Shown piece by piece: positions 1 through 5,185 of a stretch of 5,422 nt of DNA. Location: NCBI GenBank assembly GCA_002308755.1, contig DBVR01000037.1:1-5422 (forward strand). The letters are read 5' to 3'. The notes under the pieces were generated by a model, which saw only the letters and a list, made by a program, of their open reading frames with translations, did not search any database and was not told the origin of the DNA. This DNA is from Christensenella sp. UBA1259. GTDB taxonomy: Bacteria > Bacillota > Clostridia > Christensenellales > Borkfalkiaceae. Made by a program: the position numbers and the translations under genes. Every line of letters starts with the position of its first letter. Within the stretch, counting starts at the first letter, position 1.

Positions 1-35
1 CGGGACGGTGAATTTTAAATTGATTTTTGATTTTT

Positions 36-545
36 TTAATCGACGAGTTCGATTATAGCCACTTCCGCGGCGTCGCCTTTGCGCGGTCCTAACTTGTATA
101 TTCTCGTGTACCCGCCGCCGTTGCCCTTTTCTTCTTTGCGGGCGGCGTATTTCGGCGCGTATTCGTCGAATATCTTTTCGATAAGCGGACTCTTTATCGC
201 TCTCGTTCTCTTCTTAAACTCGGGCTTGCTCTCTTTAAAGCCCTTGACTTCCTGAAGGTCGTTCACCATGGAAATTATCTTTCTTCTGGCGTTCAGTTTC
301 TTAACGCCGTCTTTGATAAGAGTTTTCGTGGTTTCTTTGCCCTTTTCGTCGGCTACCGTTACTTTGCTTTCTACCGTGTCGGTATAAGTATTGACTGCAA
401 GCGTAAGTATCTTCGCGACGTAAGACGCTACTTCCTTCGCTCTCGCTTCCGTGGTTTCGATTTTACCGTGCCATAAAAGCGCGGACGCCTGATTCTTTAT
501 GAGCGCTACTCTCTGCGTAGCGTTAAGTCCTAATTTTCTTGCCAT
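36..545 (-). CDS. rplQ: Large-subunit ribosomal protein L17 (bL17), extended form
   Basis: L17 is a large-subunit protein located near the polypeptide exit tunnel. The core is clear: MARKLGLNATQRVALIKN at the start, HGKIETTEARAKEV (26-39), KIFDEYAPKYAAR (124-136), and GGGYTRIYKLGPRKGDAAEV (143-162), ending in AIIELVD. The protein has 169 residues, against about 113-127 in most bacteria. The excess lies in two places. One insert of about 28 residues, rich in T, V, K and E, falls between LTLAV and LNARRK (about 52-82). A second of about 20 residues, rich in K, E and P, falls before KIFDEYAPKY (about 97-120). I recall similar long L17 proteins from other Clostridia, so this looks like a lineage form and not a frameshift artefact. 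GGAGG from the end of rpoA precedes the ATG, and the gap between the genes is three bases. Confidence 0.97.
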   Translation of the reverse strand: MARKLGLNATQRVALIKNQASALLWHGKIETTEARAKEVASYVAKILTLAVNTYTDTVESKVTVADEKGKETTKTLIKDGVKKLNARRKIISMVNDLQEVKGFKESKPEFKKRTRAIKSPLIEKIFDEYAPKYAARKEEKGNGGGYTRIYKLGPRKGDAAEVAIIELVD

Positions 546-548
546 TTT

Positions 549-1502
549 TTAATCCTCCGGATCCTGTAATTTTAAGCCGTAACTTTCAAGTTTGTAGATA
601 ACTTCGTCAAGCGACTTCTTGCCCAAGTTACGCACTTTAAGCATATCGTCTTCCGTCTTCTTCGTCAAGTCTTCCACCGTGTGGATATTCGCTCTCTTCA
701 AGCAGTTATAGGAACGCACCGAAAGATCCATTTCTTCGATTGTCATTTCGAGAATCTTGGTCTTCTTGTCTTCTTCCGGCGGAACGAGTATTCCGATATT
801 GCCCACTTCCGAAAGAGAAACGAACATCTTGATATGCTCTTCCATTATCTTCGCCGCAAGACTTACTATGTCCCTGCCCGAAAACGCGCCGTTCGTCCAT
901 ACTTCAAGCGTAAGTTTATCGAAGTCAACGCTCTGCCCTACACGGGTAGCCGTTACGTTGTAACTTACTTTCTTAACGGGCGTATAGATGCTGTCTATCG
1001 CGATATTGTCTATCACGTCGACTTTATGCTCGTTGGCGTCCTGATATCCCCTGCCCATGCCGACGGTAAGTTCCATATCTATCTTGCCGCCTTCGTCTAT
1101 CGTGCAGATATACTGGTCGGGGTTGAGTATTTCGAGTTCCGCGTCGCAACTGATGTCCCCCGCCTTAACGACGCAAGGTCCTTCCTTTGCGAGTTTTACC
1201 GTCTTTTTGTAATCTTTGTCGAGTACGCTGCTCTTTATGGCAACGCATTTGAGATTCAAGATTATTTCGGTAACGTCTTCCTTGATCTTCGGAATAGACG
1301 AAAATTCGTGCTTTATCCCGAGTTCTTCCGCAAATTTGACGTTCTGTATCGCCACTCCGGGGAGTGCGGACAACAGTATGCGTCTTAATGCGTTACCAAG
1401 CGTAAGCCCGAATCCCTTTTCCAAAGGTTCTACGACTATTTTCGCGTAACTTCTCTCTTCGTTTTCTTCCACCGCTATTTTCGGCATTTCAATTTCCATC
1501 AT
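549..1502 (-). CDS. rpoA: DNA-directed RNA polymerase alpha subunit
   Basis: Alpha dimerises to seed assembly of RNA polymerase and contacts UP-element DNA and activators through its C-terminal domain. The 317-residue length is normal. The N-terminal domain (about 1-235) has GFGLTLGNALRRILLSALPG (30-49), HEFSSI followed by KEDVTEIILNLK (74-85), and GRGYQ (150-154). A charged linker, PPEEDKKTK, leads to the C-terminal domain (about 252-313). That domain keeps the DNA-contact set R263, N266, C267, K269, G294, K296 and S297, two residues earlier than in E. coli. Thus UP-element recognition is probably intact. A small insertion of about two residues lies in KFAEELGIKHEF, compared with the usual KIDGVLHEF. 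The last codons (CCG GAG GAT TAA) contain the ribosome binding site of rplQ. Confidence 0.98.
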   Translation of the reverse strand: MMEIEMPKIAVEENEERSYAKIVVEPLEKGFGLTLGNALRRILLSALPGVAIQNVKFAEELGIKHEFSSIPKIKEDVTEIILNLKCVAIKSSVLDKDYKKTVKLAKEGPCVVKAGDISCDAELEILNPDQYICTIDEGGKIDMELTVGMGRGYQDANEHKVDVIDNIAIDSIYTPVKKVSYNVTATRVGQSVDFDKLTLEVWTNGAFSGRDIVSLAAKIMEEHIKMFVSLSEVGNIGILVPPEEDKKTKILEMTIEEMDLSVRSYNCLKRANIHTVEDLTKKTEDDMLKVRNLGKKSLDEVIYKLESYGLKLQDPED

Positions 1503-1620
1503 AAGAAATTATCCTCCTTTAAATAGTTCCGATATTCGGGTCGCGGGCATTCTTGTAAACGGCGTGGAATTCCGTCACTTTCCCCCCGCAAACCTAAATC
1601 GGATATAAATTTTCAGATTA
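1503..1620 (-). other. 118-base rpsD-rpoA gap with a possible nested RNA fold
   Basis: On the transcript three nested stems can be drawn by eye. The outer stem is UCCGAU (1603-1598) with AUCGGA (1533-1528). The middle stem is UUGCGGG (1591-1585) with CCCGCGA (1547-1541), including one G-U pair. The inner stem is GACGG (1576-1572) with CCGUU (1562-1558) around a nine-base loop. A small hairpin, CCGA/UCGG over 1529-1539, would compete with the outer stem. The structure ends about eight bases before the rpoA ribosome binding site. There is no U tract, so it is not an intrinsic terminator. A regulatory role is inference only. Confidence 0.35.
1513..1520 (-). promoter_or_regulatory. Ribosome binding site of rpoA
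   Basis: AAAGGAGG on the minus strand lies ten bases before the first of two adjacent ATG codons (1502-1500 and 1499-1497). The spacing favours the first, giving a Met-Met-Glu start, though the second at 13 bases cannot be excluded. The site matches the anti-Shine-Dalgarno sequence very well, as expected for a gene not directly coupled to its upstream neighbour. Confidence 0.8.
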
Positions 1621-2244
1621 TTACTTCGAGTACAACTCGACGATCATATGTTCTTTTATCGTGACGTCGATATCTTCTCTCGTCGGAAGGGCGAGTATCT
1701 TGCCTTCCAGCGTTTCGGGATTGAATTCGAGCCACTTGGGCATCGCGCCTATCTTCATGGTCTTGATTTCTTCGAAATACTTGTTGCCGCGCTTATTTTC
1801 CTTTACCGCGATAACGTCGCCCACTCTTACGTTGTAAGAAGCGATATTGACGTTCTTGCCGTTTACGGTAAAGTGCCCGTGCGTTACGAGCTGACGCGCC
1901 TGCGATCTCGAAGAACCGATACCCATTCTGAAAATGACGTTGTCGAGCCTTCTTTCCAAAAGCGATAACATGTTTTCACCGGTTATGCCTTTCATTCTGT
2001 CGGCTTTTTCGTAATATTTTCTGAACTGGCTCTCCAAAACCCCGTAAATTCTCTTGCATTTCTGCTTTTCACGAAGTTGCAGACCGTATTCGGAAACTTT
2101 CTTTCTCGCCATACCGTGCTGACCGGGAGCGACGGGTCTCTTTTCGAAAGCGCAGCTGCCCTTAAAGCATCTTTCGCCTTTTAAGAAAAGTTTCGCGCCT
2201 TCTCTTCTGCATAAACGACATTTAGATTCAGTATATTTAGCCAT
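1621..2244 (-). CDS. rpsD: Small-subunit ribosomal protein S4 (uS4), zinc-binding form
   Basis: S4 is a primary assembly protein that nucleates the 5' domain of 16S rRNA and lines the mRNA entry channel; in several bacteria it represses its own operon. The 207-residue protein carries a zinc knuckle C9-x2-C12-x13-C26-x4-C31, so it is the C+ form. The S4 RNA-binding domain begins near residue 97 with ERRLDNVIFRMG and continues through SRSQARQLVTHGHFTVNGK. The end, DIDVTIKEHMIVELYSK, is typical of Firmicutes. AAGGAG lies ten bases before the ATG. The gene ends in tandem TAA TAA stops and is followed by a 118-base gap. Its place inside the alpha operon is the clostridial arrangement; in B. subtilis rpsD stands alone. 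Confidence 0.98.
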   Translation of the reverse strand: MAKYTESKCRLCRREGAKLFLKGERCFKGSCAFEKRPVAPGQHGMARKKVSEYGLQLREKQKCKRIYGVLESQFRKYYEKADRMKGITGENMLSLLERRLDNVIFRMGIGSSRSQARQLVTHGHFTVNGKNVNIASYNVRVGDVIAVKENKRGNKYFEEIKTMKIGAMPKWLEFNPETLEGKILALPTREDIDVTIKEHMIVELYSK

Positions 2245-2259
2245 ATCTCGATTTCTCCT

Positions 2260-2652
2260 TTATACTCTGCGTTTTTTGGGCGGTCTGCATCCATTGTGGG
2301 GGATGGGCGATACGTCCTGAATAAGCGTAACTTCCATATCGCAGTTGGCAAGCGCGCGGATAGCCGCTTCCCTTCCTGCGCCCGGACCTTTGATATACAC
2401 TTCCACCGAACGCATACCCTGTTCTCTCGCGACTTTGCCCGCCGCTTCCGCCGCCATCTGCGCCGCAAACGGAGTGCTCTTTCTCGAACCCTTAAAGCCC
2501 AAAGAACCCGCGCTCGACCAGGATACCGTGTTCCCCTGCATATCCGTTATCGTAACCAGAGTGTTGTTGAAAGACGCCTGTATGTGAACTTGTCCTTTAT
2601 CTACCTTTCTCGCGTCCTTACGCTTTTTTACTACTTTCTTTGCCTGAGCCAT
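2260..2652 (-). CDS. rpsK: Small-subunit ribosomal protein S11 (uS11)
   Basis: S11 lies on the platform of the 30S subunit, near the mRNA exit path and the 3' end of 16S rRNA. The 130-residue length is normal. Family blocks are HIQASFNNTLVTITD (23-37), SWSSAGSLGFKGSRKSTPFA (44-63), the KGPGAGREAAIRAL turn (88-101) and the C-terminal DVSPIPHNGCRPPKKRRV ending. The N terminus is lysine- and arginine-rich, as expected for an rRNA-binding extension. The ribosome binding site AAGGAGG overlaps the rpsM stop and leaves a 13-base gap. In turn the rpsK stop TAA runs into AAGGAG for rpsD. Confidence 0.98.
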   Translation of the reverse strand: MAQAKKVVKKRKDARKVDKGQVHIQASFNNTLVTITDMQGNTVSWSSAGSLGFKGSRKSTPFAAQMAAEAAGKVAREQGMRSVEVYIKGPGAGREAAIRALANCDMEVTLIQDVSPIPHNGCRPPKKRRV

Positions 2653-2665
2653 TTAAGTGTCCTCC

Positions 2666-3043
2666 TTATTTCGTTGCCGTCTTCTTCTTGGCGACGGTAC
2701 GACGAGGACCTTTTCTGGTTCTCGCGTTTCTCTTGGAACTCTGTCCCCTTACGGGCAGGTTCTTTCTGTGACGAACACCGCGGTAGCAGCCTATTTCTAT
2801 AAGCCTCTTTATCGAAAGACTTACTTCGCTACGCAGATCCCCTTCGACGTGGATATTGTGTTCGATATACTCCCTTAACTTGGCAACGTCCGATTCGCTC
2901 AAATCTTTTACGCGCGTATCGGGATTGATGCCCGTTTCTTTGATGATTTTTTTGGCTGTCGAAAGACCTATCCCGTATATATAGGTAAGTCCTATTTCGA
3001 TTCTCTTGTTATTCGGCAGATCGACGCCGGCTATACGTGCCAT
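2666..3043 (-). CDS. rpsM: Small-subunit ribosomal protein S13 (uS13)
   Basis: S13 sits in the head of the 30S subunit and forms intersubunit bridges with 23S rRNA and L5; its tail reaches toward the P-site tRNA. The 125-residue protein opens MARIAGVDLPNNKR and carries the helix-two-turn-helix segment YIYGIGLSTAKKII (21-34). It also has the conserved GCYRGVRHRKNLPVRG (85-100) and ends in a very basic NARTRKGPRRTVAKKK tail. Within the tail, residues 101-105 read QSSKR where QRTKT is the common form, a mild divergence. CGGAGGT precedes the ATG at good spacing. The TAA stop overlaps the AAGGAGG that serves rpsK, which points to coupled translation. Confidence 0.98.
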   Translation of the reverse strand: MARIAGVDLPNNKRIEIGLTYIYGIGLSTAKKIIKETGINPDTRVKDLSESDVAKLREYIEHNIHVEGDLRSEVSLSIKRLIEIGCYRGVRHRKNLPVRGQSSKRNARTRKGPRRTVAKKKTATK

Positions 3044-3169
3044 TAAATACCTCCGTATTTTTTTCCTTTTAATTTATATTTTTTCGCTCTATATTTACCG
3101 GAATTTTTCCGCGCTTGGAATGTGCGCTTATAAAATCCCGTTCTTTTTCGCTACGACGAAATAAGGGCT
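3044..3169 (-). other. 126-base rpmJ-rpsM intergenic region, possible alpha-operon leader
   Basis: This AT-rich gap ends in the rpsM ribosome binding site CGGAGGT. On the transcript it can form two short hairpins. One is UUUCG/CGAAA with a six-base loop (3146-3161). The other is CGGAA/UUCCG with an AAA loop (3099-3111). Neither is followed by a U tract, so they do not look like terminators. In E. coli the leader just before rpsM is where S4 represses the alpha operon, and S4 is encoded two genes downstream here. A similar role is possible but not shown, because I cannot match the E. coli pseudoknot. I find no convincing -35/-10 promoter. Confidence 0.35.
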
Positions 3170-3286
3170 TTAACCCTGCCTTTGCTTATGGTTCTTGTTC
3201 TTGGAACAGATCACCATGACTTTTCCGTTTCTCTTTATCACTTTGCATTTATCGCACATAGGTTTTACTGAAGGTCTTACTTTCAT
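3170..3286 (-). CDS. rpmJ: Large-subunit ribosomal protein L36 (bL36), zinc-binding form
   Basis: L36 is the smallest large-subunit protein and helps fold 23S rRNA near the peptidyl transferase and L7/L12 stalk regions. The reading frame of 38 codons plus TAA begins MKVRPSVKPM and ends NHKQRQG, which is diagnostic. The zinc ligands C11, C14, C27 and H33 are all present, so this is the zinc-containing (C+) form. The C27-x5-H33 spacing and 38-residue length match the E. coli protein as I recall it, while many Firmicutes have 37 residues with C-x4-H. A strong AAGGAG lies about eight bases before the ATG. The gene follows infA as usual, and a gap of 126 bases separates it from rpsM. Confidence 0.97.
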   Translation of the reverse strand: MKVRPSVKPMCDKCKVIKRNGKVMVICSKNKNHKQRQG

Positions 3287-3307
3287 TTTCGTATCTCCTT
3301 TGATTTT

Positions 3308-3529
3308 TTAAGATTTACTACGCCAGGTTATCCTGCCCTTCGTTAAGTCGTAAGGGCTCATTTCCAACTTGACGCTGTCGCCTAAAATTATTTTTATATA
3401 ATGTTGACGGAGTTTGCCCGATATGTGGGCGGTTATTATATGTCCGTTAGACAGTTTTACCTTGAACATCGCGTTGGGCAGTACTTCCACCACGACGCCT
3501 TCGGCTTCTATTACGTCGTCTTTCGACAC
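3308..3529 (-). CDS. infA: Translation initiation factor IF-1
   Basis: IF-1 binds the A site of the 30S subunit with IF-2 and IF-3 and helps select the initiator tRNA. The 73-residue protein is a single S1-like OB fold of normal length (about 72). Family blocks are clear: MSKDDVIEAEGVVVEVLPNA at the start, FKVKLSNGHIITAHISGKLR in the middle, and SPYDLTKGRITWR at the end. The loop that usually reads ILPGD is IILGD here, a small substitution. The start codon is GTG. It is set by AGGAGGG at 3538-3544, eight bases upstream, and the next in-frame ATG would remove 20 conserved residues. The gene begins three bases after the KOW-gene stop, so the two are probably coupled. rpmJ follows 21 bases downstream. 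Confidence 0.98.
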   Translation of the reverse strand: MSKDDVIEAEGVVVEVLPNAMFKVKLSNGHIITAHISGKLRQHYIKIILGDSVKLEMSPYDLTKGRITWRSKS

Positions 3530-3532
3530 TTT

Positions 3533-3805
3533 CTATTCCCTCCTGTTTATTTTGCGGGAAACGGCGTTCAGTTGTTTTTTCAACCGTTCGTTCCCGTAAG
3601 GTGCTCCGCTTAAAATCTTTTCCGCCGCACGAACAAGCGTTTCTCCCGTATCCGCGACGTGTTTTACGTTCTTTACCTTGGGACGGGCGATTTTACGAAC
3701 CTTTCCGTCGACTAAAAACACTTTCGTTTCAGTCTTACTTACAACGAGATATAAAATTCCTTTATCCCGCCCCGAAAGGCTTTTTACCACGCTGCCCGTT
3801 TCCAT
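3533..3805 (-). CDS. KOW-domain RNA-binding protein (L14e-like, COG2163 type)
   Basis: This is a 90-residue basic protein of unproven function. Residues 2-40 look like a KOW/SH3-like RNA-binding barrel: an opening hydrophobic strand, the turn SGRDKG (11-16), the strand LYLVV, then a DGKVRK turn (33-38) followed by a lysine-rich RPKVKNVKHV segment (41-50). The C-terminal 40 residues are predicted helical and basic and end in INRRE. Proteins of this kind, annotated as KOW-domain or ribosomal L14e-like, occur between map and infA in many Firmicutes; I believe ybzG of B. subtilis is the counterpart. Its place suggests a ribosome- or translation-linked role, but that is inference. The start follows GAGGT, which overlaps the map TGA stop. 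Its own AGG AGG arginine codons form the infA ribosome binding site. Confidence 0.85.
   Translation of the reverse strand: METGSVVKSLSGRDKGILYLVVSKTETKVFLVDGKVRKIARPKVKNVKHVADTGETLVRAAEKILSGAPYGNERLKKQLNAVSRKINRRE
3538..3544 (-). promoter_or_regulatory. Ribosome binding site of infA, deciding a GTG start
   Basis: AGGAGGG on the minus strand lies eight bases before the GTG at 3529-3527. It is made from the AGG AGG G bases of the last codons of the KOW gene (Arg-Arg-Glu-stop). It supports the GTG as the true start and ties infA translation to ribosomes finishing the upstream gene. Confidence 0.85.
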
Positions 3806-3814
3806 CGCCCTACC

Positions 3815-4561
3815 TCAAAGCGTCAGTATTTCGACGCCGTCCGCCGTTATCGCGACGGTATTTTCGTAATGCGCGGAAGGTCTTCCGTCTTTCGTCTTGG
3901 TCGTCCAGCCGTCGGGCATAAACTTTACGTCGAAAGTTCCTGCGTTTATCATAGGCTCTATCGCAAGGCACATACCTTGTCTTAACCTTATCCCCGTGCC
4001 TTTCTCGCCGAAATTCGGGATAAACGGGTCTTCGTGCATCTTTCTGCCGATACCGTGCCCGCCCAAAGCGCGCACCACCGAGAACCCGTTCTCTTCCGCC
4101 AAACTCTGAACGTAATACCCTATATCGCCGAGCGGCGTGCCTTCGTTAAGGTTTTCCACCGCGTTGAAGAAACATTTTTCGGTTATCTCCACGAGTCTGC
4201 GCTTTTCTTCGCCTACGTCGCCTATCTTAAAGGTTCTCGCGGCGTCGCCGTGGTATCCGTTGTAATATACCCCGACGTCCACGCTGACTATCTGACCTTC
4301 TTTTATAACCATGTCTTTCGACGGGATACCGTGTACGACCGTGTCGTCTATCGATATACACGTCGAAGCGGGATAGCCCGCGTAATTTAGGAAAGACGGT
4401 TCCGCGCCCAAAGACTTTATATATTCGTACGCGAGTTTATCGAGTTCGAAAGTCGTCATTCCGACTTTTATCGATTTTCCGATATATTTCAGAAGATCGC
4501 CCGTCATCCTGCCGCTTTCGCGCATACACGCAAGTTGTTCTTCCGTTTTTATCGTTATCAT
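3815..4561 (-). CDS. map: Methionine aminopeptidase, type I
   Basis: This enzyme removes the initiator methionine from new proteins whose second residue is small, acting at the ribosome exit. The 248-residue length is normal for the short bacterial type Ia form without an N-terminal zinc-finger extension. All five metal ligands are visible: D95 (in VSVDVG), D106 (in GYHGDAART), H169 (in GGHGIG), E202 (in IEP) and E233 (in HYEN). The accessory histidines H77 (in VVHGIP) and H176 are also present. These sit two residues earlier than in the E. coli enzyme, so spacing is conserved. Its ATG overlaps the adk stop by four bases. The ribosome binding site, CGGAGTT about ten bases upstream, lies inside the last adk codons, which indicates translational coupling. 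Confidence 0.98.
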   Translation of the reverse strand: MITIKTEEQLACMRESGRMTGDLLKYIGKSIKVGMTTFELDKLAYEYIKSLGAEPSFLNYAGYPASTCISIDDTVVHGIPSKDMVIKEGQIVSVDVGVYYNGYHGDAARTFKIGDVGEEKRRLVEITEKCFFNAVENLNEGTPLGDIGYYVQSLAEENGFSVVRALGGHGIGRKMHEDPFIPNFGEKGTGIRLRQGMCLAIEPMINAGTFDVKFMPDGWTTKTKDGRPSAHYENTVAITADGVEILTL

Positions 4562-5181
4562 TTACCGAGAACTCCGACTATTTGCGCAAAGGTCTCCGCT
4601 TTTTCGCCGTTACCGTTTACGCTGAAAAGTTTTCCCTGATTTTTATAGTACTCCGCCAAAGGAAGCGTTTGTTTTTCGTAAACCGCCAGCCGTTCTTTCA
4701 CCGAAACGGGATTGTCGTCGGCTCTCACATACAAATCTCCGCCACACTTGGCGCAGGTTTTCGCGTCCCCTATAAAATCGACGTGATAGGAACTGCCGCA
4801 CTTTGCGCAAAGTCTTCTGCCCGTTATACGGTGCTGTACGACTTCGGATCTGACGTCTAAACTCACGACCTTATCGGGTGCGGCGAATTTATCGAGTTCG
4901 TTCGCCTGAAACAGCGTTCTCGGAAACCCGTCCAACAGATACCCGTTTTTGCAGTCTTCTTCGGCAAGTCTTTCCTTTACTATCGCGCACGTTAAGTCGT
5001 CGGGACAAAAGCCCCCCGCGTCTATTATCGCCTTGACTTTCAAGCCGAGTTCCGTACCGCGTTTAATATTGTCTCTGAATATTTCGCCCGTCGAGATGTG
5101 CGGTATGTGATACTTTGCGCAGATAAATTCCGCCTGCGTACCCTTTCCGCTGCCCGGTGCGCCGAGAAGAACTATTCTCAT
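4558..5181 (-). CDS. adk: Adenylate kinase, zinc-lid type
   Basis: Adenylate kinase catalyses ATP + AMP = 2 ADP in the cytoplasm and so supplies ADP for nucleotide synthesis. The 207-residue protein starts with the P-loop GAPGSGKGT (residues 7-15). It carries the AMP-binding TGEIFR segment (31-36), the DGFPRT motif (84-89) and arginines in GRR (121-123). The lid holds C125-x2-C128 and C143-x2-C146, the four-cysteine zinc site common in Gram-positive adenylate kinases. The loop between the cysteine pairs is about two residues shorter than I recall for Bacillus-type enzymes, which are about 217 residues long. The start is four bases after the secY stop, and the only upstream purine tract is a weak GAAG/AAG, so coupling to secY translation is likely. 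The TGA stop overlaps the map start as ATGA. Confidence 0.98.
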   Translation of the reverse strand: MRIVLLGAPGSGKGTQAEFICAKYHIPHISTGEIFRDNIKRGTELGLKVKAIIDAGGFCPDDLTCAIVKERLAEEDCKNGYLLDGFPRTLFQANELDKFAAPDKVVSLDVRSEVVQHRITGRRLCAKCGSSYHVDFIGDAKTCAKCGGDLYVRADDNPVSVKERLAVYEKQTLPLAEYYKNQGKLFSVNGNGEKAETFAQIVGVLGK

Positions 5182-5185
5182 AGGC

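Noticed and set aside
1..35. Bases downstream of rplQ examined for an operon terminator
   Set aside because: The stretch is AT-rich but shows no GC stem followed by a U tract; any terminator or further operon gene lies beyond the window.
681..1388. A 235-codon open frame on the plus strand opposite rpoA
   Set aside because: It lies entirely antisense to a clear rpoA, has no recognisable domain and is best explained as a shadow of rpoA codon bias. Other plus-strand open frames in the window are the same.
1531..1559. Possible promoter before rpoA: TTTACA, 17 bases, AATATC on the minus strand
   Set aside because: The -35 is close to consensus but the -10 matches only three of six bases, which is within chance for this composition.
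3099..3111. CGGAA/UUCCG hairpin as an intrinsic terminator between rpmJ and rpsM
   Set aside because: The stem has five pairs with a three-base loop and is not followed by a run of U on the transcript, so termination is unlikely.
3090..3125. Possible promoter before rpsM: TTCCAA, 17 bases, TAAATA on the minus strand
   Set aside because: Both hexamers have about three mismatches and the region is AT-rich, so such matches are expected by chance.
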